Below, piece by piece: positions 1 to 9,119 of a DNA stretch of 64,000 bases (the first letter of the stretch is position 1; the number at the start of each line of letters is the position of its first letter). Origin of the DNA: Paraburkholderia acidisoli (GTDB taxonomy: Bacteria > Pseudomonadota > Gammaproteobacteria > Burkholderiales > Burkholderiaceae). The notes beneath the pieces are model-generated. The model ran no database searches. It saw only the letters and a program-made list of their open reading frames with translations, and was not told the origin of the DNA. A program made the translations under genes and the position numbers. The DNA is taken from assembly GCF_009789675.1 (NCBI RefSeq), contig NZ_CP046913.1, positions 558,001 to 622,000 of the forward strand. The letters are read 5' to 3'.

Positions 1-1019
1 ACAAGGATGCGGAAGAGCATTTCAAGGAGGTCAAAGAGGCCTATGAAATGCTGTCGGATTCGCAAAAGCGCGCGGCATACGACCAGTACGGCCATGCGGG
101 CGTCGATCCGAACATGGGCGGCGCCGGTGCGCAGGGCTTTGGCGGTTTTGCCGATGCCTTCGGCGATATTTTCGGCGATATCTTCGGCCAGGCCGCCGGT
201 GCGCGCGGTGGCCAGCAGCGCAGCGGTCCGCAGGTGTATCGCGGCGCCGACTTGCGCTACAGCATGGAAATCACGCTGGAGCAGGCCGCGCACGGCTACG
301 AAACGCAGATTCGCGTACCGGGCTGGAGCGGTTGCGAAGTGTGTCACGGTTCGGGCGCGAAGCCCGGCACCAAGCCTGAAACCTGCCCGACCTGTCACGG
401 TTCGGGTTCGGTGCGCATGTCGCAGGGCTTTTTCAGCATTCAGCAAACCTGCCCGAAGTGCCACGGCACGGGTTCCTACATTCCCGAACCGTGCACGAAC
501 TGCCACGGCGCGGGCAAGGTGAAGGAAACCAAGACGCTCGAAGTGAAGATTCCGGCGGGCATCGACGACGGCATGCGCATTCGCTCGGCCGGCAACGGCG
601 AGCCGGGCATCAACGGCGGGCCGTCGGGCGACCTGTATGTGGAAATCCACATCAAGCAGCACGCGGTGTTCGAGCGCGACGGCGACGACCTGCATTGCCA
701 GATGCCGATCCCGTTCACCACGGCGGCGCTCGGCGGCGAGATCGAAGTGCCCACGCTGGCGGGCCGCGCGACCTTCCCGGTGCCCGAAGGCACGCAGTCG
801 GGCAAGACGTTCCGCTTGCGTGGCAAGGGCATCAAGGGTCTGCGTTCGAGCATTGCGGGCGATCTCTACGTGCACGTGCAGGTGGAAACGCCGGTCAAGC
901 TCACCGACAACCAGCGTGAGCTGCTTCAGCAGTTCGAGAAGTCGCTCGTGGAAGGCGGCCCGCGTCACAGTCCGCAAAGCAAGAGCTGGTTCGACCGCGT
1001 GAAGAGTTTCTTCGATTAA
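1..1019 (+). CDS. dnaJ: Chaperone protein DnaJ, 5'-truncated by window edge
   Basis: Hsp40 co-chaperone that delivers unfolded clients to DnaK and stimulates its ATPase in the cytoplasm. The reading frame is open from base 3, so the first codons and the HPD loop of the J domain lie upstream of the window. Visible parts in order: the end of the J domain ([16 protein letters not shown]), a Gly/Phe-rich linker (about bases 110-215), four CxxCxGxG zinc-binding repeats (about bases 333-520: [32 protein letters not shown]) and the C-terminal substrate-binding domains. About 338 residues are visible, as expected for a nearly complete type I DnaJ. dnaK and grpE probably lie upstream, but that cannot be seen. 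A GC-rich hairpin without T-run follows at about 1029-1054. Confidence 0.98.
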   Translation, partial: KDAEEHFKEVKEAYEMLSDSQKRAAYDQYGHAGVDPNMGGAGAQGFGGFADAFGDIFGDIFGQAAGARGGQQRSGPQVYRGADLRYSMEITLEQAAHGYETQIRVPGWSGCEVCHGSGAKPGTKPETCPTCHGSGSVRMSQGFFSIQQTCPKCHGTGSYIPEPCTNCHGAGKVKETKTLEVKIPAGIDDGMRIRSAGNGEPGINGGPSGDLYVEIHIKQHAVFERDGDDLHCQMPIPFTTAALGGEIEVPTLAGRATFPVPEGTQSGKTFRLRGKGIKGLRSSIAGDLYVHVQVETPVKLTDNQRELLQQFEKSLVEGGPRHSPQSKSWFDRVKSFFD

Positions 1020-1098
1020 ACGCGCAAGGCGCGAGCGTGAGTGCAGGCTCGCGCTCGCAAGCGTTCGATCCGGCACGCAGTAGCAGGTAGTCAAAGCA

Positions 1099-3027
1099 AT
1101 GGCAGTGGAAAACAGCGGCGCGGTCTTCGCGCTGCTCGACGATGGCGATTCGACGGCCGCGCGTCGCTCGAGCCGTCTCTATACGGGTTTCGTGCGGGAA
1201 GTCGCGTGCACGCATGCGGCCGATCTCGAAGCCGTGTGCGCGCAGGTGAACGCCGAATTTCGCACGGCTGCGGGCGCCACGCGTCACGCGCTCGTGATCG
1301 GCGATTACGAGTTCGGGCGCGCGCTCGAATTCGCGCAGCAAGACATCGCCCAATCTCCCGAAACGCAGCCCGGCCATGCCGCGCTGCGTTTTTTATTGTT
1401 CGAACGTTGCGAGAAACTCTCGCGCGACGAAGCCGACGCCTGGCTCGCCGCGCAGGAAGGCCGCGAGCAGCCCGCGCCCGCAGGCGTCGCGAACCTGACG
1501 CCGGGCGTGACGCGCGAGCGCTTCGAGCGCGATATCGCCGCGGTGCAGGACGCGTTGCGCGCGGGCGAGTCGTATCAGATCAATTACACGTACCGGCTCG
1601 GTTTCGAGGCGTTCGGCGCGCCGCTCGCGTTGTACCGGCGTTTGCGCGAGCGTCAGCGCGTGCGTTACGGCGCGCTCATCGCGCTGCCCGGCGACCGCTG
1701 GGTGTTGTCGTGTTCGCCGGAACTCTTCGTCGAAAAGCGAGGCGATACCTTGCGCGCCCGCCCGATGAAGGGCACCGCCGCGCGTTCGGCCGATGCCCGC
1801 GAAGACGCGGCTGCCGCGCGCTTTCTCGCCAACGATCCCAAGAATCGCGCAGAAAACGTGATGATCGTCGACTTGCTGCGCAACGATCTCGCGCGCGTCG
1901 CCGTGACGGGATCGGTGCGCGTGCCGGCGCTGTTCAGCGTCGAGCCATATGCCTCCGTGTGGCAGATGACGTCGACGGTCGAAGCGCGCGCGCGTAAAGG
2001 CATGACGTTCGCCGCTGCCATGCGTGCGTTGTTTCCCTGCGGCTCGATCACGGGCGCGCCCAAGCATCGCACGATGGAATTGATCGAAGCGCTGGAGCAC
2101 GCACCGCGCGGGCTGTACACCGGCACGATCGGCTGGCTCGATGCGCCTGCGGGTGATGACGCCTGCGGCGACTTTTGCCTCTCCGTCGTGATTCGCACGC
2201 TCACGCTCGACGCGTCGCGCTCGAAGTACGAGGCCACGGACGACACGACGCACGACACCACGCGGCGCGGCGAAATGGGCGTAGGCGCGGGCATCGTGCT
2301 CGACAGCGTGGCCGCCGACGAATATGAGGAGTGCCGCCTGAAAGCGCGTTTCCTGACCGCCGCCGATCCGGGCATCGAATGCTTCGAAACGATGTATGCC
2401 ACGCGCGCGTTGGGCGTGCGTCATCTCGATCGCCATCTTGCGCGGCTCGCGGCGAGCGCGGCGTGGTTCGGGTTCGCGTGCGATGTCGAGGCGATTCGCG
2501 CGCGAATCGATGAAACTTGCGCCGCGTTTGATATCGGCGATGAACATGCACCGCATCGCGTGCGGCTTGCGCTCGGGAAAAGCGGCGCGATCGCGCTGAC
2601 GTCCGCGCCGCTGGCGCCGCTCGCGGGCGTCGAGGTTGGCGTGCTGTTCGCGTCGGATCACGGCTTCGCGCCCGTCGCTTCCGGCGACGCGCTGTTGCTG
2701 CGCAAGACCACGCGCCGCGCGGAATTTGACCGTGCGTGGCGCGAGGCCGAAGCGCAGGGCGGCTTCGACATGCTGTTCTTCAACGAGCGCGGCGAATTGA
2801 CCGAAGGCGGCCGCTCGAACGTGTTCGTGAAGCTGAACGGCGCATGGTTCACGCCGCCGCTTGCCTCGGGCGTGTTGCCGGGCGTGATGCGCGGCGTGCT
2901 GCTCGACGACGCCAGTTTCGCCGCGACCGAACGCGTGCTCACGCGCGACGACGTGCTGAACGCCGAAGCGCTCCTGCTCACGAACGCGCTGCGTGGCGCG
3001 GTGCGAGCGAAGTTGATTTGCCGATAA
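1099..3027 (+). CDS. pabB: Fused aminodeoxychorismate synthase component I / 4-amino-4-deoxychorismate lyase (PabB-PabC)
   Basis: Two consecutive p-aminobenzoate (folate) steps in one 642-residue protein. The N-terminal ~415 residues are a chorismate-binding domain. It has PMKGT near residue 221, whose lysine distinguishes PabB from TrpE, which has alanine there, and GSITGAPK near 315. From about residue 425 a class IV PLP aminotransferase fold follows (start FETMYATRALGVRHLDRHL). Its KTTRR (about 534) supplies the candidate PLP lysine, and NERGELTEGGRSN is the family cofactor loop. Component I needs the glutamine amidotransferase PabA, which is not in the window. The ATG at 1099 lies 79 bases after dnaJ. 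A bidirectional terminator separates it from the convergent panB. Such fusions are known in betaproteobacteria. Confidence 0.95.
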   Translation: MAVENSGAVFALLDDGDSTAARRSSRLYTGFVREVACTHAADLEAVCAQVNAEFRTAAGATRHALVIGDYEFGRALEFAQQDIAQSPETQPGHAALRFLLFERCEKLSRDEADAWLAAQEGREQPAPAGVANLTPGVTRERFERDIAAVQDALRAGESYQINYTYRLGFEAFGAPLALYRRLRERQRVRYGALIALPGDRWVLSCSPELFVEKRGDTLRARPMKGTAARSADAREDAAAARFLANDPKNRAENVMIVDLLRNDLARVAVTGSVRVPALFSVEPYASVWQMTSTVEARARKGMTFAAAMRALFPCGSITGAPKHRTMELIEALEHAPRGLYTGTIGWLDAPAGDDACGDFCLSVVIRTLTLDASRSKYEATDDTTHDTTRRGEMGVGAGIVLDSVAADEYEECRLKARFLTAADPGIECFETMYATRALGVRHLDRHLARLAASAAWFGFACDVEAIRARIDETCAAFDIGDEHAPHRVRLALGKSGAIALTSAPLAPLAGVEVGVLFASDHGFAPVASGDALLLRKTTRRAEFDRAWREAEAQGGFDMLFFNERGELTEGGRSNVFVKLNGAWFTPPLASGVLPGVMRGVLLDDASFAATERVLTRDDVLNAEALLLTNALRGAVRAKLICR

Positions 3028-3080
3028 CGCGCGCCATCGACATCGACATCGACTTGAACATCAGAACGCAACGCCCATAA

Positions 3081-3112
3081 AAAAAGCGCGCTCCGCAAGA
3101 AGCGCGCTTTTC
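3081..3112. terminator. Bidirectional terminator between pabB-pabC and panB
   Basis: The palindromic arm AGCGCGCT occurs at 3085-3092 and 3101-3108, with A-run before and T-run after, so it works as a Rho-independent terminator on both strands. It sits between two converging genes. Confidence 0.85.
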
Positions 3113-3128
3113 TCATTGCGGCCCGAAA

Positions 3129-3944
3129 TCAGAACACGTGCTCGGCGCCGGGAAACGAGCCGTCCTTCACGGCCTGCACGTACGCGCGCACGGCCGACTC
3201 GATATTCGGCTGGCCTTCCATGAAGTCCTTCACGAAACGCGGCCGCTTGCCGGGGAAAATGCCCAGCATGTCGTGCAGCACGAGCACCTGGCCCGAGCAC
3301 TCGACGCCCGCGCCAATGCCGATGGTCGGAATGCGCAGTTGCTTCGTGACTTCGGTGCCGAGCGCGGCGGGCACCGCTTCGATCACCACGAGTTGCGCGC
3401 CCGCGTCCTGAACGGCAAGCGCGTCGCGAATGAGCTGCGTGGCGGCCGCGTCGGTCTTGCCCTGCACCTTGAAGCCGCCGAACGCGTGCACCGACTGCGG
3501 CGTGAGGCCGATATGCGCGCACACGGGAATCGCGCGCTCGACCAGCATCGCGATGGTGGGCGCGAGCCATTCGCCGCCCTCGATCTTCACCATCTGCGCG
3601 CCCGCGCGCATGAGCTTGACCGAGTTCGCGTACGCCTCTTCCGGCGTGCCGAAGGTGCCGAACGGCAGGTCCGCGACGATCAGCGCCTTCGGTTGCGCGC
3701 GCGCGACGCTGGCCGTGTGATAGGCGATGTCGTCGAGGGTGACGGGCAGCGTGGTCGTGTGGCCTTGAAGCACGTTGCCGAGCGAGTCGCCGATCAAGAG
3801 CGTGTCCACGCCCGCGCGGTCGCACAGCGCCGAAAAACTCGCGTCGTAGCAGGTCAGCATCGCGATGCGTTCGCCCGCGTCGCGCATCGCCTGGAGTTTG
3901 GGCACGGTGACCGCGCTGCGGCTCGTTTCCTGCAGGTAAGTCAT
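3129..3944 (-). CDS. panB: 3-methyl-2-oxobutanoate hydroxymethyltransferase
   Basis: Ketopantoate hydroxymethyltransferase, first committed step of pantothenate/CoA synthesis: 5,10-methylene-THF plus alpha-ketoisovalerate gives ketopantoate. The 271-residue chain covers the whole TIM-barrel family. It has [12 protein letters not shown], the metal-site segment [23 protein letters not shown], and the [10 protein letters not shown] stretch with the catalytic glutamate. The ATG at 3944 is chosen because family homology starts at MTYLQE; the longer frame to 3998 adds residues with no family likeness. It is the last gene of the minus-strand operon hda-HAD-pcnB-folK-kinase-panB, about 58 bases after the kinase gene. 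panC and panD are not here. The folate link (folK upstream, THF-dependent panB) makes functional sense. Confidence 0.97.
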   Translation of the reverse strand: MTYLQETSRSAVTVPKLQAMRDAGERIAMLTCYDASFSALCDRAGVDTLLIGDSLGNVLQGHTTTLPVTLDDIAYHTASVARAQPKALIVADLPFGTFGTPEEAYANSVKLMRAGAQMVKIEGGEWLAPTIAMLVERAIPVCAHIGLTPQSVHAFGGFKVQGKTDAAATQLIRDALAVQDAGAQLVVIEAVPAALGTEVTKQLRIPTIGIGAGVECSGQVLVLHDMLGIFPGKRPRFVKDFMEGQPNIESAVRAYVQAVKDGSFPGAEHVF

Positions 3945-4001
3945 GGGGAAATCCGTTGAAGAGGTGAGACGAGTGGCAACGCCGCGCGAGCCATGCAACG
4001 G

Positions 4002-4697
4002 CTACAGCGACGTGCCCTTGACGAACGATTCCTTGCGGCCGCGCATTGCCTCGATGCGTTCGGCGATGAGCGCAAGGTCCGCTTCGGAGTCGAGCGGGTT
4101 CAGGTTCTCGGCGCCGACGGTCAGCACCGGCGCATGGTCGTAATGATAGAAAAATTCGTTGTAGCTGTCGCAGAGCGCCCGCAGGAACGCGTCCGAGATA
4201 TGCAGCTCGCGCGCGACGGCGCGCTTCTGGATGCGCGCGTACAGCGCCTCCGGGCTCGCCTGCAGATACACCACGAGATCGGGCGCCGGCGTGGGCGCGG
4301 TCAGCCTGGCGGCCAGCGCGCGAAACAGCGGCTGCTCGTCTTCGGAGAGCGTGAGGCGCGCGAACAGGTCGTTGCGCTCGGCGAGGAAGTTGGTCACGAG
4401 CGGCACGCCCGCGGCGCGGCGCGCGGCCACCTCGTGCGAAAGCTGCTCGCGCTGCAACGCGATATGCAACTGCGCGGCGAGCGCATGCGACGACGACGCG
4501 TCGCGATATACGCGCTCGAGAAACGGGTTGTCGGCGTTCGATTCGAACAGCGTTTGCATCGACCAGCGCTCGGCCAGCCGCGCGGCGAGCGCGCTCTTGC
4601 CCGCGCCGATCGGCCCTTCGATCACGAGATACTGAAACGCGGGCCGCGTGGCGCGCGCGTTCACCGTGGTGGTGATCGGCAGCGGCGTGGTGTTCAT
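4002..4697 (-). CDS. Deoxynucleoside kinase family protein (deoxyadenosine/deoxyguanosine kinase-like)
   Basis: P-loop kinase of the dNK family (231 residues), expected to phosphorylate purine deoxynucleosides with ATP. Visible: Walker A GPIGAGKS at about residues 28-35; the substrate-binding ERNDLF stretch; the lid-type sequence LQASPEALYARIQKR with conserved arginines; and a C-terminal DLALIAERIEAM helix. The ATG at 4697 overlaps the folK stop codon (ATGA), so translation is probably coupled. An in-frame upstream ATG at 4790 would sit deep inside folK and adds only a basic, non-homologous stretch. This kinase is a standard neighbour of folK and panB in Burkholderia. Exact substrate preference cannot be read from sequence. 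Confidence 0.9.
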   Translation of the reverse strand: MNTTPLPITTTVNARATRPAFQYLVIEGPIGAGKSALAARLAERWSMQTLFESNADNPFLERVYRDASSSHALAAQLHIALQREQLSHEVAARRAAGVPLVTNFLAERNDLFARLTLSEDEQPLFRALAARLTAPTPAPDLVVYLQASPEALYARIQKRAVARELHISDAFLRALCDSYNEFFYHYDHAPVLTVGAENLNPLDSEADLALIAERIEAMRGRKESFVKGTSL

Positions 4698-5269
4698 CGG
4701 CAGCCGCCGGTTTTGCCGGACGCGGCAGCGGCCACATCGAGCGGATTCCTGGCGGCCTCCGGGGCGCCGGGCAGGCCGAGACACTGGCACGGCGGCTTCT
4801 GCTTTTCAATACGCTGATCGGCCACGGCGGCGAGAAACGCGTGCGCGGGGCCGCGGCCGGGAATCAGCACTTCGGGATCGATTTCGACGAGCGGCACGAG
4901 CACGAATGCACGGCCCGTCATGCGCGGATGCGGCACGACGAGATCGGCTTCTTCGATGATGGCCTCGCCAAACAGCAGGATGTCGATGTCGAGCGTGCGC
5001 GGCGCGTTGCGAAACGGGCGCTCGCGGCCGAAGTAGTGTTCGACGCGCTGGCACAGCGCGAGGAGGTCGTGCGCGGCGAGCCGCGTGTCGAGCTTCACGA
5101 CGCAGTTGAAATAGTCGTCACCGCCCGCGTCGATAGGCGCGGTGCGGTAAAAACTCGATTTCGCGATCACGGTGAGGGTGTGCTGCTGTGCGAGGCACAC
5201 CACCGCGTCTTTCAGGGCCTGGCGCGCATCCCCCAGATTTGCGCCGATGCCCAGCCAGGCAACCGTCAT
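4694..5269 (-). CDS. folK: 2-amino-4-hydroxy-6-hydroxymethyldihydropteridine pyrophosphokinase
   Basis: HPPK transfers pyrophosphate from ATP to 6-hydroxymethyl-7,8-dihydropterin, just before dihydropteroate synthase in folate synthesis. The signature GIGANLGDARQAL is at the N-terminus. It is followed by SSFYRTAPID, the catalytic segment FGRERPFRNAPRTLDIDILLFG with both metal-binding aspartates, and VPHPRMTGRAFVLVPL. At 191 residues it is about 30 longer than E. coli FolK; the extra is a C-terminal tail rich in Pro/Ala/Cys with no domain I recognise. The ATG at 5269 matches the family start; the frame upstream to 5551 is an Arg-rich shadow of pcnB. It overlaps the next gene by 4 bases. With the PabB-PabC fusion it gives a local folate cluster. 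Confidence 0.96.
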   Translation of the reverse strand: MTVAWLGIGANLGDARQALKDAVVCLAQQHTLTVIAKSSFYRTAPIDAGGDDYFNCVVKLDTRLAAHDLLALCQRVEHYFGRERPFRNAPRTLDIDILLFGEAIIEEADLVVPHPRMTGRAFVLVPLVEIDPEVLIPGRGPAHAFLAAVADQRIEKQKPPCQCLGLPGAPEAARNPLDVAAAASGKTGGCR

Positions 5270-5340
5270 GGCTCTATTTCCTGCGACGTTCGTTGCGGTT
5301 CGACGCTTCGCGCGGCGCTCAAGCGGCGCCACGCACGGCG

Positions 5341-6963
5341 TCAATCCTCGTGGGGACCGGCGTCGCCGGCATGACCGGCGTCTTCGTGTTCCACGGCGCC
5401 CGCGGTTTCGTGCGCGGCGCCTTCGCCCGTTCTGCGATTCTTCGCGCCGCCGCGGCGGCGGCGCTTGCGCGGGCCGCGCTCCTTGGCGCCGCCTTGCGAG
5501 AGCAGGGCTTCGCGCGCGGTGAGATCGCCTTCGATGAAGTCGGTCCACCATTGGCCGACTTCCGTATCCAGCTCGCCCGACTCGCAGCGCAGCAGGAGGA
5601 AATCATACCCCGCTCTGAATCTTTGGTGTTCCAGCAGCTTGATCGCGCCGCGGCCGCGCTTTTCGAGGCGCAGTTGCAGGCCCCAGATCTCGCGCATGTC
5701 CGACGAGAAGCGCCGATGGATCGCCAGTTTTTCCGTTTGCGCGTCGATCACGTCGTCCATCGCACGCTGCAGCGCGGGCACGGGCAACTCGCCTTCGGTC
5801 GTGTATTGCTGCCAGCGCTGCTGCACGTCGTGCCACAGCAGCGTGGCGAACAGGAAGCCCGGCGAGACCGGCTTGCCCGCCCGCACGCGCGCGTCGGTGT
5901 TGGAGAGCGCGAGCGAGATGAAGCGCTCGCCCTGCGGCTGTTCGAGCACCACGTCGAGCAGCGGCAGCAGGCCGTGATGCAGCCCTTCCTTGCGCAGCCA
6001 CTTGAGGCACTCGAGCGCGTGGCCCGAGAGCAGCAGCTTGAGCATTTCGTCGAAGAGACGCGCGGCCGGCACGTTGTTGATGAGGTCGGCCATTTCCTTG
6101 ATCGGCGCGCGCGTGTGTTCCTCGATCTCGAAGCCGAGCTTGGCCGCGAAACGCACCACACGCATCATGCGTACGGGATCTTCGCGATACCGCGTGGCCG
6201 GGTCGCCGATCATGCGCAGCAGACGCGCGCGCATGTCGGCCATGCCGTTGTGATAGTCCAGCACGGTTTGCGTGGCCGGATCGTAGTACATCGCGTTGAT
6301 CGTGAAGTCGCGGCGCGTGGCGTCTTCGTGTTGCTCGCCCCAGACGTTGTCGCGCAGCACGCGGCCGCTCGCATCGACGTGATGCGTCTTGCGGTCGAGT
6401 TCGTCGCGGCGCATGCGCTTTTGCGGCGCGGCGGCGACAGGCGCGGCGTCGGCGGGCGGCGGATCGACGAGGGCGCGGAACGTCGAGGTTTCGATGATTT
6501 CCTGGCCGAACTGCACGTGCACGATCTGGAAGCGGCGGCCGATGATGCGCGCGCGGCGGAACAGCTTCTGCACCTGGTCCGGCGTGGCGTCGGTGGCGAC
6601 GTCGAAGTCCTTCGGCGCGATGCCGAGCAGCAGGTCGCGCACCGCGCCGCCCACGATGAACGCGCGAAAGCCCGCTTGCTGCAGGCCTTCGGTCACGCGG
6701 ATGGCGTTGCGGGAGATCAGCGCGGGATTGATGCCGTGGACGTCGGCGGACAGGATCACGGGCGTGGCCGGATCGGCGGGCGCCTTGCCGGCGCGCGGTT
6801 TCGACGTCCTGGCGGCGCCGGTTGCGCCGGTAGCTTTGGGACGGCGCGTGCGGGGCGCGCTGGTGGCCTCGGCGCCGTCGTCATGCGCGTGGGCGGCTTC
6901 GTTGTCTTGCGGCGCTGCGGTGTCGTCGTGGCCGAGCAGCTTGCGGATAAATTTCTTGATCAC
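5341..6963 (-). CDS. pcnB: Poly(A) polymerase I
   Basis: Adds 3' poly(A) tails to RNA and so promotes degradation; nucleotidyltransferase superfamily, related to CCA-adding enzymes. The N-terminal ~75 residues are a low-complexity extension. Then come the catalytic core (FIVGGAVRDLLLG and DFDVATDATPDQV, with the metal-binding DxD) and RRDFTINAMYYD. The helical RNA-binding body follows, and a basic tail (RKRRRRGG) ends in an acidic His/Asp stretch. The start codon is GTG (6963). It overlaps the stop of the HAD gene by 4 bases (GTGA), so translation is probably coupled. At 540 residues it is somewhat longer than the E. coli enzyme because of the two tails. Confidence 0.96.
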   Translation of the reverse strand: MIKKFIRKLLGHDDTAAPQDNEAAHAHDDGAEATSAPRTRRPKATGATGAARTSKPRAGKAPADPATPVILSADVHGINPALISRNAIRVTEGLQQAGFRAFIVGGAVRDLLLGIAPKDFDVATDATPDQVQKLFRRARIIGRRFQIVHVQFGQEIIETSTFRALVDPPPADAAPVAAAPQKRMRRDELDRKTHHVDASGRVLRDNVWGEQHEDATRRDFTINAMYYDPATQTVLDYHNGMADMRARLLRMIGDPATRYREDPVRMMRVVRFAAKLGFEIEEHTRAPIKEMADLINNVPAARLFDEMLKLLLSGHALECLKWLRKEGLHHGLLPLLDVVLEQPQGERFISLALSNTDARVRAGKPVSPGFLFATLLWHDVQQRWQQYTTEGELPVPALQRAMDDVIDAQTEKLAIHRRFSSDMREIWGLQLRLEKRGRGAIKLLEHQRFRAGYDFLLLRCESGELDTEVGQWWTDFIEGDLTAREALLSQGGAKERGPRKRRRRGGAKNRRTGEGAAHETAGAVEHEDAGHAGDAGPHED

Positions 6964-7661
6964 TGGGCTTGGAACAAATCGAGGATGCGCCAGCCCTTTT
7001 GTTGCGCGTGCGCGCGCAGGGTGTCGTCGGGGTTGGTCGCGATCGGGTCGGTGACTTTTTCCAGCAGCGGAATGTCGTTGTGCGAATCGCTATAGAAGTA
7101 GCTGTGCTCGAAGTCGGACCAGCTTTTGCCGAGCGAGGCGAGCCACGCTTCGACGCGCACGATCTTGCCTTCGCGATAGCTCGGCGTGCCGGTCGGGCGG
7201 CCGGTGAATGCCGATGCCGGATACGCCGATGCCGGATGGCCGTCCACGGTTTCGACCTCGCACGCGATCAGCGTTTCCACGCCGAACGCTGCGGCGATGG
7301 GCGCCGTGATGAACTCGTTGGTGGCCGTGACCACGCAGCAGAGATCGCCCGCTTCCTGGTGCTGCTTCACGAGTTCGAGCGCGACCGGCTGAATCGTGGG
7401 CGTGATGACTTCGTGCATGTACTGGTCGTGCCACGCCTTCAGTTGCGCGCGCGGGTATTTCGCGAGCGGCGTGAGCATAGCGACGAGGTACGCGTGGATG
7501 TCGAGGGCGCCGGCCTTGTAGTCGGCGTAGAAGCGATCGTTCTGCTCGGCGAAGCGCTCCGCGTCGACGATGCCGAGCTTCACCATGAAGCGGCCCCATT
7601 GGTGGTCGCTGTCGGTGGGGATCAGCGTGTGATCGAGATCGAAAAGTGCAAGGTTAGCCAT
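6960..7661 (-). CDS. HAD-superfamily subfamily IB phosphatase
   Basis: Small-molecule phosphatase of the HAD-IB group (SerB/CicA-like), 233 residues, cytoplasmic. Motif I is FDLDHTL (nucleophile Asp8, acid/base Asp10), motif II the threonine in VVTATNE (about residue 110), then the motif III lysine region (REGKIVRVEAW) and motif IV SDSHNDIPLL (about 192). The substrate cannot be deduced. An in-frame 15-bp tandem duplication near 7210-7237 gives PASAYPASAF in a surface loop. It lies 11 bases after hda and its stop overlaps the pcnB start. The hda-HAD-pcnB-folK order is typical of Burkholderiaceae. Confidence 0.92.
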   Translation of the reverse strand: MANLALFDLDHTLIPTDSDHQWGRFMVKLGIVDAERFAEQNDRFYADYKAGALDIHAYLVAMLTPLAKYPRAQLKAWHDQYMHEVITPTIQPVALELVKQHQEAGDLCCVVTATNEFITAPIAAAFGVETLIACEVETVDGHPASAYPASAFTGRPTGTPSYREGKIVRVEAWLASLGKSWSDFEHSYFYSDSHNDIPLLEKVTDPIATNPDDTLRAHAQQKGWRILDLFQAQ

Positions 7662-7672
7662 GGGCGCTCATT

Positions 7673-9103
7673 TTACTTGAAGCGGGTGAAGCCGTTGCCG
7701 GCGTCGGCGGGCGGGTTTTCCGGGGTGTCGGTCGGGCCGGGTTCCGTGGGTTTGACCGAAGCGGGCGCATTGCCCGAGGCGCTGGCGGAATCCGGCGTCG
7801 ATCGGTCGGGCGATTCGTTTGCGGATTCGTCTGGCGATGCCGAAGCGGTGCCGTGGCTGGCGGGCGTTACGGGGGCGGGATCGCCGGATTCTGCCGAGTG
7901 TGCCGATTCTGCCGTTTGCGCCGGTTCGGCCGCGTTTTCGCCCGGCGCGCCGCCTTCGGCCGCTGGCGCAGGCGGATCGAGGTCGCCGTTCAGTTCGCCG
8001 CTCATCTCGTTGCTGACGTCGGCTTCGACTTCGCCTTTCAGCTCCGCGCCCAGTTCCTTGTGAATCACCGGGCGGTATTTGGCCCCCAATTCGCCTTCCA
8101 CGTTGTCGGTGCGTTTGGCGAACGGGCCGGGCAGCGGGTCGCGCGCCTGTTGGGCGGGCGGTTTAGGCGCTTCGTAGAGCGGCAGTTGCGCGGCGGCGTC
8201 CGAATCGGCGGGATCGCGGGTTTCTTCCGCCGATGCGGGCGCGCTGGCGCTTTCGCCTTGTGCGGCGGGCGATTCCGGCAATTCGGACGCGTCCAGCGCT
8301 TCCAGCCCTTCCAGCGCGCCCGGTGTATCGGCGAAATCGCCCATCTCGCCCATCTCGCCCATCTCGCCCGGCTCCGCGCCCGAAGCCGCTTCGACCTCGC
8401 CGAGCAACGCCTCCACGCCCTTCGCGAGCATCGTGCGCAACAGCGGCAGCGTGACCGCGCGCTTTTGCTCGAGCGAGAAGCGGTCGAGCGCGTCGAGCAG
8501 GCTCATCAGGCTCGGCATGTCGCGGCGGAAATGCGTGAGCAGATACGCCGGCACGTCGTCGGCGAGGGCGATGCCGCGTTCGCGCGCTGCGAGCTTGAGG
8601 ATGGCCGCCTTGCCTTCGTCGGAGAGCGGCGCGAGATGGAACACGAGGCCCCAGCCGAGGCGCGTGCGCAGATCCTCGCGCACGGCGAGCCCCATCGGCG
8701 GGGAATTGCCGGTCGCGACCAGCGCGCAGTTGGGATACGCGCGCACTTCGTTGAACAGATTGAAGAGCGCGATCTGTTGCGCACCCGAGAGCGCGTCGCA
8801 GTCGTCCACGGCGTAGATCGTCACGCGCGGATCGAACGTGAACGCCGCGAGCGCGCTTTGCGGCCCGAGATAGCGCACATGGCCCGGTGGCGCTTCGTCG
8901 GCGAGCGCGTGCAGCAGGTGGCTGCGGCCGTTGCCGGGCTCGCCCCACACATAGAACGTGCGGTCGGCGATGGGACCGGCCACCAGCGAGGCGTCGAGGC
9001 CGCGCAGGCGCGCCACCAGCTCCGCGTTGGCGCCGGTGTAGAAGTTGTCGAAGGTCGATGGCGGCGGTGTGCCGAGATCGAGCGTTAGCTGTCGCTGCAC
9101 CAC
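7673..9103 (-). CDS. hda: DnaA regulatory inactivator Hda with long acidic C-terminal tail
   Basis: Hda is a DnaA-like AAA+ protein that, with the DNA-loaded beta clamp, triggers ATP hydrolysis on DnaA after initiation. Visible: clamp-binding motif QLTLDLG at residues 4-10; Walker A GEPGNGRSH at about 55; Walker B-like YAVDDCD; sensor motif VATGNS; and arginine-finger region DLRTRLGWG. No ATG fits. The start is set at GTG 9103 (an adjacent GTG lies at 9100), just before QRQLTLD, 16 bases after the upstream gene. The AAA+ part ends near residue 245. The remaining ~230 residues are acidic, Pro/Ala/Ser-rich and repetitive (GEMGEMGEMG, SAHSAESG). GC at third codon positions stays high through the tail, so it looks truly translated. 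Confidence 0.9.
   Translation of the reverse strand: MVQRQLTLDLGTPPPSTFDNFYTGANAELVARLRGLDASLVAGPIADRTFYVWGEPGNGRSHLLHALADEAPPGHVRYLGPQSALAAFTFDPRVTIYAVDDCDALSGAQQIALFNLFNEVRAYPNCALVATGNSPPMGLAVREDLRTRLGWGLVFHLAPLSDEGKAAILKLAARERGIALADDVPAYLLTHFRRDMPSLMSLLDALDRFSLEQKRAVTLPLLRTMLAKGVEALLGEVEAASGAEPGEMGEMGEMGDFADTPGALEGLEALDASELPESPAAQGESASAPASAEETRDPADSDAAAQLPLYEAPKPPAQQARDPLPGPFAKRTDNVEGELGAKYRPVIHKELGAELKGEVEADVSNEMSGELNGDLDPPAPAAEGGAPGENAAEPAQTAESAHSAESGDPAPVTPASHGTASASPDESANESPDRSTPDSASASGNAPASVKPTEPGPTDTPENPPADAGNGFTRFK
8342..8368 (-). repeat. Three 9-bp tandem repeats inside hda
   Basis: Three perfect copies of CATCTCGCC, coding for Gly-Glu-Met three times in the Hda tail. Copy-number change would keep the frame. 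Confidence 0.9.
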
Positions 9104-9119
9104 GGTGTGTCTGACCGAA

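Noticed and set aside
1029..1054. GC-rich hairpin after dnaJ
   Set aside because: No T-run follows and the arms are of simple GC composition; not enough to call a terminator.
5188..7095. 635-residue plus-strand open frame
   Set aside because: It runs antisense through folK and pcnB, is Arg/His-rich and matches no family. pcnB and folK on the minus strand carry clear motifs. Long antisense frames are normal at this GC content.
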